A DNA stretch of 64,000 bases, taken from assembly GCF_012396365.1 (NCBI RefSeq), contig NZ_JAAXPG010000005.1, forward strand, positions 1-64,000, given 5' to 3'. The notes below the pieces were generated by a model that saw only the letters and a list, made by a program, of their open reading frames with translations, had not been told where the DNA came from and did not search any database. Shown here one piece after another: positions 12,222-19,074 of the stretch. The first letter of the stretch is position 1. Each line of letters starts with the position of its first letter. Source of the DNA: Nocardiopsis alborubida (GTDB taxonomy: Bacteria > Actinomycetota > Actinomycetes > Streptosporangiales > Streptosporangiaceae). Both the position numbers and the translations under genes were made by a program.

Positions 12222-12830
12222 TTACTCCGGGAAGGCGCTGGTGTCGATGGTGAGGTCGAACGGCTCGGGGAGGTGGATCTCCTTGCCGAAGGGGACCTTC
12301 GTGGAGCTGGTGTACCTGCCCTTCTCCGGGTCGGAGTAGAGGGTGACCTCGCCCCCGCCGGTCTGCGGGTCCCAGCGGTCCACCAGCAGGTACAGGGGGA
12401 TCCCTGCGTGCGCGTAGCCCCAGAGCTTGGGCTTGCGGTCCTTGTCCGCGGTGCTCTTCGACGTCACCCCGACCACCAGCAGGGCGTCGGACATCATGCT
12501 GTCGGGGTCGTACTCCATGGCCGAGTAGGGCAGGACCACGAGGTCGGGGATGTAGACGCCGGTCCTCATGGGGACGCGCACATCAAGAGTCTGATGGAGA
12601 CTCGCGTCCGCGAGGTCGCTTCCATCCCGCAGAAACTCGCGATACATCTCCCTTTGGATCAGGGAGACGATGTGGGCGTGTTCGCGTGTTGGGGGTGCCA
12701 CAAGAAAGAGCCCGCCTTCGATGATCTCGGCCCGCCACCCGTCGGGCAGGTCCAACTCCTTCCAGGTGCGCAACATGAGCTCCCAGTGAGACGGTGTTCC
12801 GGGAGCCGTCTCAGTTTCCGCGATACTCAT
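12222..12830 (-). CDS. Uma2-family (DUF820) putative endonuclease with altered active site
   Basis: The 202-residue protein matches the Uma2 fold, a PD-(D/E)XK-like nuclease common in actinobacteria and cyanobacteria. Visible marks are the EIIEGGLFLVAPP strand (family E-x-V-D/E-G), the VYIPDLVVLP motif with Asp at about 96, and the GYAHAGIPLYLLVDR helix-strand. The next catalytic strand usually reads VVEV(T/V)S. Here it reads VVGVTSKS, so Gly (codon GGG, residue 121) stands where the acidic ligand is expected. ATG 12830 follows GGAGGTGA. The fold is intact, but catalytic competence is doubtful. Biological role of the family is not established. Confidence 0.85.
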   Translation of the reverse strand: MSIAETETAPGTPSHWELMLRTWKELDLPDGWRAEIIEGGLFLVAPPTREHAHIVSLIQREMYREFLRDGSDLADASLHQTLDVRVPMRTGVYIPDLVVLPYSAMEYDPDSMMSDALLVVGVTSKSTADKDRKPKLWGYAHAGIPLYLLVDRWDPQTGGGEVTLYSDPEKGRYTSSTKVPFGKEIHLPEPFDLTIDTSAFPE

Positions 12831-12959
12831 CTGTCGCGTCACCTCCAGTAGCTGAACGTAGCAACGCACGACCATCAAAGCGCTGGTTTCAACTTAACGG
12901 GATGCCCTTTGCCGCACAGGGGTTTCCGGGCAGGGTCGCGGCGCTGCTGTAATGGGGGC

Positions 12960-13820
12960 ATGGCCAGCGCACACGACCCCTTCCCGCGTCCCCCGCTCGA
13001 CGCGGCGGCCCTCGACGCCGCCCTCGCCCGGCCGGGCGGCACGTGGCACCGGATCGAGGTGCTCCCCGAGGCCGCGTCCACCAACACCGAGCTGGCCGAG
13101 CGCGCCGCGCGGGGCGCCCCGCACGGGAGCGTGCTGGTCACCGAGCACCAGACCGCCGGGCGCGGACGCCTCGGCCGCGGCTTCTCCACCCCGCCGCGCG
13201 CCGCCCTCACCTTCTCCCTCCTGGTCCGCCCCGCGGTGCCCGTCACCCGCCTGGGCTGGCTCCCCGCGCTCATGGGCGTGGCCGCGGTCGGCGCGGTGCA
13301 CCGGGTGACGGGGGTCAAGGCCGCGCTCAAGTGGCCCAACGACGTCATCGTCCCCGCGCACCTGCGCTCGGAGCCCGAGACGGCCGACGGCAAGCTCGCG
13401 GGCATCCTCTCCGAGGCCGACTTCTCCTCCGGTGAACCCGGGGTGGTCGTGGGGATGGGCCTCAACGTGTCCCAGGAACGCGCCGAACTGCCCGTGGACA
13501 CCGCCGTCTCCCTGCGCGGGGAGGGCTCGGCGGCCCTGGACCGGGGCGTTCTGCTCGCCGCCGTCCTGGGTGAGTTCGAGGAGCTGTACACGGCGTGGAC
13601 CGCCGCCGGGGGAGACGCCGAGGCCAGCGGGCTGGCCGCCGCCTACCGGGACGCGTGCGTCACCATCGGGCGCCGCGTGCGGGTCCACCTGCCCGGGGGC
13701 CGGGTGCTGGAGGGCGCCGCCACCGGCGTCGACGCCGACGCCCAGCTGCTGGTGCGCGGTCCCGGCGGGGAGCGGGCCCTGAGCGCGGGCGACGTCGTCC
13801 ACGTGCGCCCCGGCTCCTGA
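12960..13820 (+). CDS. birA: Biotin--[acetyl-CoA carboxylase] ligase
   Basis: The 286-aa protein is a monofunctional biotin protein ligase without the DNA-binding domain of E. coli BirA. The catalytic core shows the STNTEL substrate loop, TAGRGRLGRGF (biotinyl-AMP loop), LKWPNDVIV and the KLAGIL Lys, then GMGLNV. A small C-terminal SH3-like domain follows (about 235-286). It activates biotin as biotinyl-AMP and attaches it to the Lys of the carrier domain encoded at 5514-7280. ATG 12960 follows GGGGG. It is divergent from the Uma2 gene and precedes the adenylate cyclase gene, a pairing also known in Streptomyces. Confidence 0.94.
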   Translation: MASAHDPFPRPPLDAAALDAALARPGGTWHRIEVLPEAASTNTELAERAARGAPHGSVLVTEHQTAGRGRLGRGFSTPPRAALTFSLLVRPAVPVTRLGWLPALMGVAAVGAVHRVTGVKAALKWPNDVIVPAHLRSEPETADGKLAGILSEADFSSGEPGVVVGMGLNVSQERAELPVDTAVSLRGEGSAALDRGVLLAAVLGEFEELYTAWTAAGGDAEASGLAAAYRDACVTIGRRVRVHLPGGRVLEGAATGVDADAQLLVRGPGGERALSAGDVVHVRPGS

Positions 13821-14067
13821 CGCCCGCCCCCGGGCCCCGCGCCGCCGTCCACAGGGGACTTCGGGCACTCCCGCGGCGGCCTTTCCGTGTGCGATCATCA
13901 CCGGGTGCGGCCGTCGCCGACCGCGGGCCGCGCGGGCCTGTCGGCAGGCACCCTGTCAGGGGAGAAACCGCGGGCGTAAGCTGGAGTGGAACCCCGTGCC
14001 GCGTTGTCGGCCGGTGCCGAAGTGACTGTTCCCCGCCCCGGCGGGGATGGCCCGTGAAAGAGAACGT

Positions 14068-15051
14068 ATGCCGTCGCGTCCCGACCCGAAAGCGATCGAG
14101 TCCGCCCTGCTCGGCGGTGAAGCGGTCTACACCAGGGAGCAGGCGATCGAGCTCGCCGGCGCCGACAACGAGCTGGCCGGGCGCATCTGGCGCGCCCTGG
14201 GCTTTCCCAACCAGGGCGACGACACGGTCACCTTCGCCGAGAGCGACGTCGAGTCGCTGCGCATCGCCAACTCCCTCGTCCAGGAGGGCGTCCTGGACGA
14301 GGAGGGCGTGGTCCGCTTCGCCCGCGCGATGGGCCAGACCATGGCGCGCCTGGCCGACTGGCAGACCAGCATACTGAGCACCCTCATCTACCAGGAGGGC
14401 GAGGACTCCGTCAGCCCGCTGATGAACCAGGTCAAGGAGCTGCTGCCGGACGTGGAGCGGCTCCTGCTGCACATCTGGCGCAGACAGCTCGCGGCCTCCT
14501 CCGCCCGCACCCTCGCGGTGATGTCCGACAACGACGCCGTGCCCAACTACTACCCGCTGGTGGTCGGGTTCGCCGACCTGGTCTCCTTCACCACCCTGAG
14601 CCGCGAACTCGACGAGGTCGAGCTGGCCGGGGTGGTCGAGGGCTTCGAGGCCACCGCCGCCGACATCGTCGCCTCCGGCGGAGGCCGGGTCGTCAAGACC
14701 CTGGGCGACGAGATCCTCTACGTCGCCGACTCCCCGGCCGAGGCCGCCGACATCGCGCTGCGCCTGGCCTCGGGCGTCAAGACCCACGTGGAGGTGCCCG
14801 ACGTCCGGGTCGGCCTGGCCGCCGGACCGGTGCTGACCCTGCACGGCGACGTGTTCGGCACGACAGTCAACCGTTCCAGCCGCCTGACCTCCTTCGCCAG
14901 ACCCGGCACCGTCCTCATCGACGAGAGCCTCGCCGAGAGCCTGACCGACGAGGAGGGCCTCCAGGTGGTGCGGGTGCGCGCCCGGCACGCGCACGGACTC
15001 GGTCTCATCCAGCCCTACGCCCTGCGCCGCAACTTCGAGCCCGCGGGCTGA
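14068..15051 (+). CDS. cya: Soluble class III adenylate cyclase
   Basis: The 327-aa protein converts ATP to cAMP. Residues about 1-150 form a helical regulatory domain of the mycobacterial Rv1264 type (REQAIELAGADNELAGRIWR, then ALGFP). The rest is a class III catalytic domain. Metal-binding aspartates lie in GFADLVSF (Asp170) and TLGDE (Asp214). Lys210 and Asp261 fit the adenine-selecting pair, and Asn268/Arg272 in VNRSSRL stabilise the transition state. No membrane segment is present. Starts at 14047 and 14068 are both possible; the latter follows GAAAGAGAA. It likely supplies the ligand for a Crp regulator (see the site at 22089). Dimeric action is family knowledge. Confidence 0.93.
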   Translation: MPSRPDPKAIESALLGGEAVYTREQAIELAGADNELAGRIWRALGFPNQGDDTVTFAESDVESLRIANSLVQEGVLDEEGVVRFARAMGQTMARLADWQTSILSTLIYQEGEDSVSPLMNQVKELLPDVERLLLHIWRRQLAASSARTLAVMSDNDAVPNYYPLVVGFADLVSFTTLSRELDEVELAGVVEGFEATAADIVASGGGRVVKTLGDEILYVADSPAEAADIALRLASGVKTHVEVPDVRVGLAAGPVLTLHGDVFGTTVNRSSRLTSFARPGTVLIDESLAESLTDEEGLQVVRVRARHAHGLGLIQPYALRRNFEPAG

Positions 15052-15153
15052 CGGCTCCGCGTTTTTCCCCGCCCGACCACCGTGTGCGCCGAAGCCCGCC
15101 GGGATAGGCTCGGAGGCGTCGCACCAGCCCGCGAGAGGTCAGGTGGTGGGTCC

Positions 15154-15789
15154 TTGATCGCCCCTTCCCCCGTCCAGCGTCTGCGCACCTCGGGTGTCTT
15201 CAGCCTTGAGGGCAACGGGTTCGACGTCGAGAACAACGTCTGGATCGTCGGAGACGACGACAGCGCCATCGTCATCGACGCCGCCCACGACCACGAGGCG
15301 ATCGCCCGCGGTCTGGGCGACCGCGAACTCATGGCCATCGTGGCCACCCACGGACACAACGACCACGTCAACGCGGCCGTCGCGCTGGCCGACCTGGCCG
15401 ACTGCCCGATCCTGCTGCACCCCGACGACGCCGAGCTGTGGCACCGCGTGCACCCGCACCGGGAGCCGGACGCCCCGCTGCTGCACGGCGAGACGCTGGT
15501 GGTGGGGGGAGTGGAGCTGGACGTCCTGCACACCCCGGGCCACACGCCGGGCGGGGTGTGCCTGTACGCGCCCGCGCTCGGGGTGGTCTTCACCGGCGAC
15601 ACCCTCTTTCCGGGCGGCCCCGGCGCCACCGGTCAGCCGTTCTCGAACTTCCCGACGATCATCGCCTCGATCCGCGAGCACCTCGCGGTCCTGCCGGAGG
15701 ACACGGTCGTCCACCCCGGACACGGGGAGTCCACCACCGTCGCCGAGGCCGCCGAGAACCTCGACGCCTGGGCGGCACGCGGGTTCTGA
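15154..15789 (+). CDS. MBL-fold metallo-hydrolase
   Basis: About 211 residues form a compact metallo-beta-lactamase fold. The zinc ligands are seen in THGHNDHVNA (H-x-H-x-D-H), HTPGHTPGG, FTGDTLF and VHPGHGES. The small size and spacing are those of the glyoxalase II-like hydrolase group. A TTG start at 15154 behind AGGTGG is preferred; the frame is open further to an ATG at 15082, but that stretch looks like untranslated leader. Substrate is unknown, and thioester hydrolysis (as in glyoxalase II) is a reasonable guess only. It lies 102 bases downstream of the cyclase on the same strand. Confidence 0.85.
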   Translation: MIAPSPVQRLRTSGVFSLEGNGFDVENNVWIVGDDDSAIVIDAAHDHEAIARGLGDRELMAIVATHGHNDHVNAAVALADLADCPILLHPDDAELWHRVHPHREPDAPLLHGETLVVGGVELDVLHTPGHTPGGVCLYAPALGVVFTGDTLFPGGPGATGQPFSNFPTIIASIREHLAVLPEDTVVHPGHGESTTVAEAAENLDAWAARGF

Positions 15790-15886
15790 GTTCCGCGCCC
15801 CTGCGGGCCGCCGCGAGGAAAACCGGTGGAACCCGGCACGCCCGCGCCTCTAGCGTGGGTCCTCCGACGACGAGAGGCGGGAACGG

Positions 15887-16228
15887 ATGACACTGGTACG
15901 CAAGGGAACCCGGCGGATCACGGTGGACGGGAACGCCTACCGGTGGCGCACCCGTAAGGGCCTCACCCGGGCCCAGCGCAGGCAGCCCGACGGCGGACCG
16001 ATGACCTTCGTGGTCGAGGGTGCCGTCGCCCCCGGCAACCCGCTCGTGGTCACCCTGGGCCACCCCCGCCCCCAGGGGGACAACCGCCCCCTCCGCGCCC
16101 CGACCGGCCCGGAGCCCGAGCCGGTCACCCCGGCGCGCGTGGCCGCCGCCGTCCGCGGCGCGCTGGCCGGGGGCTGGCGTCCCGGCGAGAGCGGAGGCCC
16201 GTTCCGGCTGGACGGCTCCGCCCTCTGA
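15887..16228 (+). CDS. Small conserved-looking hypothetical protein
   Basis: This encodes a 113-residue basic, soluble protein with no membrane segment. The N-terminal half (RKGTRRITVDGNAYRWRTRK) resembles small strand-rich actinobacterial proteins of unknown role. The C-terminal helix carries TPARVAAAVRGALAGGWRPG. GAGAGGCGGG precedes ATG 15887 and codon use is typical of the genome, so it is probably real. No function can be assigned. Its stop is followed directly by the decayed regulator locus. Confidence 0.65.
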   Translation: MTLVRKGTRRITVDGNAYRWRTRKGLTRAQRRQPDGGPMTFVVEGAVAPGNPLVVTLGHPRPQGDNRPLRAPTGPEPEPVTPARVAAAVRGALAGGWRPGESGGPFRLDGSAL

Positions 16229-16877
16229 CCGGCCTGAACGGGCACGCACTGCCCCAACTGCCCATGGCGGAAAAACTGGACGCCGAGCTGAAAAGCGAAC
16301 GGAAAACTGCTGGCCGCGTGGCGTCAGGCTACTGCGGGCACGGCGCTGCCGGAGCGGGCGCGCTCGGTCGCGAACACCAACGCGGAAGCGCGCACCGTCC
16401 AGGTCGTGTCGCCCGTCATCGTCCCGGGATACCTCCAGAGCCCGTCGTACGCCGCGATGGTGTTCCGGTCCGGCTGGCCGCTGGCTTCTGACGAGGAGAC
16501 AGCCGGGCTCACCAGACTCCGCACGGAACGGCTCGACCAGTTGCCCGGACTCCGGGTCACAGCGGTGTTCCCGGTGACGGCGCTGACCGGGGTTGACGAG
16601 GCCATACGGCGGGAGCAGGCCGCCCGTCTACTGGACCTGATCGGCTCGGGTGGTGGTGCACCTGGTTCCGGAGGGCTCGATGTTGAGGGAGCCGCCCACG
16701 CCGATGATGGCGTTCCGATTGCGCTCGGGAGAAGTGGTGATCACGAGCGACAACCCAGACGGAAACGTCACCCACGCGGCCCATATGCACGAGCGGTTGC
16801 ACGCACTGATCACGGGCGCGCTGGCGGTGGCGCTCCCTGCCAGACACTCACCTGAAGCACTCAGGGAACTGGTATGA
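16229..16877 (+). pseudogene. XRE-family regulator remnant (DUF5753 part), two frameshifts
   Basis: Joined across frames, the sequence reads as the C-terminal DUF5753 part of an actinobacterial helix-turn-helix regulator. Pieces in order are LPMAEKLDAELKSERK, then after a one-base shift in the AAAA run near 16302 LLAAWRQATAG, VVSPVIVPGYLQSPSYA and AIRREQAARLLDLI. After a second shift near 16640 come VVHLVPEGSM and VVITSDNPDG. The N-terminal DNA-binding domain is missing; homology starts just after the preceding stop codon. Intact relatives are about 280 residues. Two frameshifts and loss of the HTH make this a pseudogene. Confidence 0.8.
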
Positions 16878-16975
16878 ACTACTGGCACAAGAGCAGTTAC
16901 AGCCCCAACGGGTCGAACTGTGTCGAGGCACGGGAGCACCCGGGGGGCGTGGAACTGGATACGTTGCCGGTGTGA
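16874..16975 (+). pseudogene. DUF397 protein, truncated
   Basis: ATG 16874 overlaps the end of the XRE remnant in an ATGA junction, as in intact XRE-DUF397 pairs. Only 33 residues remain (starting MNYWHKSSYSPNGSNCVEAR). Normal DUF397 proteins have about 60-70 residues and continue with a V-R-D-S-K strand and a Trp near the end, both absent here. The stop is at 16973. Confidence 0.8.
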
Positions 16976-16981
16976 CAAGAG

Positions 16982-17056
16982 GGTCCTGGCCTGCGGTGAT
17001 CTTGTACTTATGGCGAGGTTGGACGGTCGAGACTCGCTATAAGTACAAGATCACGG
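16982..17056 (+). repeat. Dispersed hairpin element, copy A
   Basis: Arms 16994-17017 and 17033-17056 pair at 22 of 24 positions around a 15-base loop. The element starts with a GTCCTGGCCTGCGG flank and has the core TGATCTTGTACTT. One arm difference is a G-T pair that remains a G-U wobble in plus-strand RNA. It lies directly after the DUF397 remnant. Related copies are at 22386, 42528 and 55919. Confidence 0.9.
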
Positions 17057-17113
17057 CGAATGAGGTGGGCCGGTGAACCTTTTCAGCTAGTCCGCTGGGG
17101 TCCACCTGACCAA

Positions 17114-17142
17114 GGGCAGTGCCTCCACGGGAGGCGCTGCCC
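17114..17142 (+). terminator. Hairpin, probable terminator
   Basis: GGGCAGTGCCTCC and GAGGCGCTGCCC pair with one G-T around a short loop and are followed by TTCCTC. The hairpin sits after the decayed regulator locus and hairpin element A. The following 17143-17437 is AT-richer and shows no further gene. Confidence 0.55.
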
Positions 17143-17437
17143 TTCCTCATGTCCGACAGGGCACTCGCAAATGATTCCAATTCGGGCGAAGAGCATAAAA
17201 ATGACAGGGGGAGAAAGTGTACCTGTCCTTTTCTGGCGAGTATCCTGAACTGGTGTTATGTCCGACCGGGTGAGTTTTCCGGGCCGGACTCGAAGAAAAG
17301 TTCGCCATCGCGCCCCGTGTGCCCTACCCTTCTACCCGAACACACAACTCCATGCGCAGAAAGACCCCGCGACGGTTTCCCACCGCCCGGGGTCGTGGCC
17401 AGCAACTAACCACCTTTACAGCAAGGATTTTGCCAGC

Positions 17438-18112
17438 GTGCTCCAGTTTAGCGCTGCGCTTATCAGCCGTGCCCTCGGCCCGCTGATCGCGCTCTTCTCC
17501 TCCCCGTGCGGACGCCACTCCACCGTCGTCGGTCGCCGACGACGCTCCACCCGAGTCCGCCGCTACGCTCCCTCGCCGCCCGCTGCTCCCGTGCAGGTCA
17601 GCCGGAGCCGGGCTTCCCGTCGTGAGACTCCCGAGAACCCCGCGCCTCCCGCGCGCCCCAACGTTCCCGCACCGTGTCTCACGCCTCCCAGCGAACAACT
17701 CAACGCTGACGAGGTCGCCCTCGTACGCCCCTACTTCACCGCCCACGAGAGCCTCCGCGCCGCTGAGACCCGCGTTCCCGCACCTCGCACGCCCGCAGCC
17801 CGCAAGCCCGTACCCAGCGGCCTCGGCCCCGGTCTCCGCCTCGGCTCCAACCTCGGTGAGACCGAGACCGAGGAGGTGCGCCGCGCGTTCGCGCAGGCCC
17901 GGATACGCGCCGCCGCCATCGTCCGGCAGTGGCGGGAGGACCCCGGCGGTGACCTGCTCGGCGGCCCCGCGCCCCGGTTCGGCGTCGTCGGCCCTGTGAT
18001 TGGCCCTGTGGTCGGCCCCCCGGAACCCAGGACCGCCCCACCCGGCGAGTGGGACGAACTGACCTCCCGCATCCGCGCCCTGCTCCACCAGCGGCAGGGG
18101 GCGACGGCGTGA
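17438..18112 (+). CDS. Actinobacterial hypothetical protein of regulator-linked family
   Basis: The 224-aa product starts at GTG 17438, ten bases after AAGGA. An N-terminal hydrophobic stretch (VLQFSAALISRALGPLIALF) is followed by a long Arg/Pro-rich linker. A conserved-type segment then reads DEVALVRPYFTAHE, seen in small actinobacterial proteins found next to XRE/DUF397 regulators. A C-terminal half of unclear origin follows. Relatives known to me are about 100-130 residues, so this one is extended. The function is unknown. The stop overlaps the start of a truncated ATP-binding protein gene in a GTGA junction. Confidence 0.65.
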   Translation: MLQFSAALISRALGPLIALFSSPCGRHSTVVGRRRRSTRVRRYAPSPPAAPVQVSRSRASRRETPENPAPPARPNVPAPCLTPPSEQLNADEVALVRPYFTAHESLRAAETRVPAPRTPAARKPVPSGLGPGLRLGSNLGETETEEVRRAFAQARIRAAAIVRQWREDPGGDLLGGPAPRFGVVGPVIGPVVGPPEPRTAPPGEWDELTSRIRALLHQRQGATA

Positions 18113-18282
18113 ACACCACCCTCACGAAGGAGGACCCACGCCCGCTCGTCCGCTGGGAGCACCGCGTCTACACCGGCGAGCCGTCCGAACTCTCCCGGGT
18201 CCGCGCCGACCCGTGCCGCGTCCGGATCCGGGCCGCCGACCCGGGAGCGCACCCCGGGTCGGCGGCCGACCACGACCACGCG
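18109..18282 (+). pseudogene. RsbW-like ATP-binding protein, N-terminal remnant
   Basis: The frame starts at GTG 18109 and reads VRWEHRVYTGEPSELSRVRA. This matches the first strand and helix of the HATPase_c_2 regulators that accompany XRE/DUF397 proteins. Homology stops after about 45 residues. The frame then runs through the sdh terminator and antisense into sdhB, so the catalytic ATPase part is lost. Confidence 0.6.
18231..18267 (-). terminator. Terminator of the first sdh operon
   Basis: Two perfect 15-base arms (GGCCGCCGACCCGGG and complement) enclose a 7-base loop, ending 16 bases from the sdhB stop on the minus strand. Confidence 0.8.
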
Positions 18283-19074
18283 TCAGGTCGTGTCCGAGTA
18301 CCGCCCGACGTTGGGCACCGGCGGGGTGTCCTTGGGCCGCACACCGATCTTGGACCCCAGCCACACCAGGGGGTCGTACTTGCGGTCCGCCACCCGCTCC
18401 TTGAGCGGGATCAGTGCGTTGTCAGTGATGCGGATGCCCTCGGGACACACCTCCGTGCAGCACTTGGTGATGTTGCAGTAGCCCATCCCGAACTCCTCCT
18501 GGGCGATGAGCCTGCGGTCGGCGGTGTCCTCGGGGTGCATCTCCAGCTCCGCCACCCGCATGAGGTAGCGCGGCCCCGAGAAGTGCTCCTTGTTCTCCTC
18601 GTGGTCACGGATCACGTGGCACACGTTGTTGCACAGGAAGCACTCGATGCACTTGCGGAACTCCTGCTGGCGTTCCACGTCCTCCTGACGCATCCGGAAG
18701 TCGCCCGGCGCCTTGGCCGGATCCGGGCTGAACGAGGGGATCTCCCGCGCCTTCTGGTAGTTGTACGACACGTCGCAGACCAGGTCCCGGATCACCGGGA
18801 AGGTCTGCATCGGTGCCACGGTCACCACCTCGTCCTCGTCGAACACGCTCATCCGCGTCATGCACGACAGCCGGGGACGGCCGTTGATCTCCACCGAGCA
18901 CGAACCGCACTTGCCCGCCTTGCAGTTCCACCGCACCGCCAGGTCCGGGGTCTGCGTGGCCTGGAGGCGGTGCAGCACGTCGAGCACCACCTCGCCCTCG
19001 TTGACCTCGACCCGGTACTCGGCCAGGCCGCCTTCACCCGAACCCCGCCACACCCGGAACACACGCTCGCTCAT
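18283..19074 (-). CDS. sdhB: Succinate dehydrogenase/fumarate reductase iron-sulfur subunit (Sdh1 type)
   Basis: The 263-aa protein has an N-terminal plant-type ferredoxin fold with the [2Fe-2S] ligands CKAGKCGSC plus a later Cys. Its C-terminal helical domain carries CIECFLCNNVC and CNITKCCTEVCPEG for the [4Fe-4S] and [3Fe-4S] clusters. It passes electrons from the flavin subunit to quinone. The ATG at 19074 overlaps the sdhA stop (ATGA). The C-A-B order, subunit sizes and the five-helix anchor match mycobacterial Sdh1 (Rv0247c-Rv0249c) rather than the second operon at 23.5 kb. Confidence 0.93.
   Translation of the reverse strand: MSERVFRVWRGSGEGGLAEYRVEVNEGEVVLDVLHRLQATQTPDLAVRWNCKAGKCGSCSVEINGRPRLSCMTRMSVFDEDEVVTVAPMQTFPVIRDLVCDVSYNYQKAREIPSFSPDPAKAPGDFRMRQEDVERQQEFRKCIECFLCNNVCHVIRDHEENKEHFSGPRYLMRVAELEMHPEDTADRRLIAQEEFGMGYCNITKCCTEVCPEGIRITDNALIPLKERVADRKYDPLVWLGSKIGVRPKDTPPVPNVGRYSDTT

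Noticed and set aside
16982..17056. Hairpin copies as simple intrinsic terminators
   Set aside because: No T-tracts follow, the sequence is conserved far beyond stem pairing, and separate GC-only terminators are found nearby at copies A and D.
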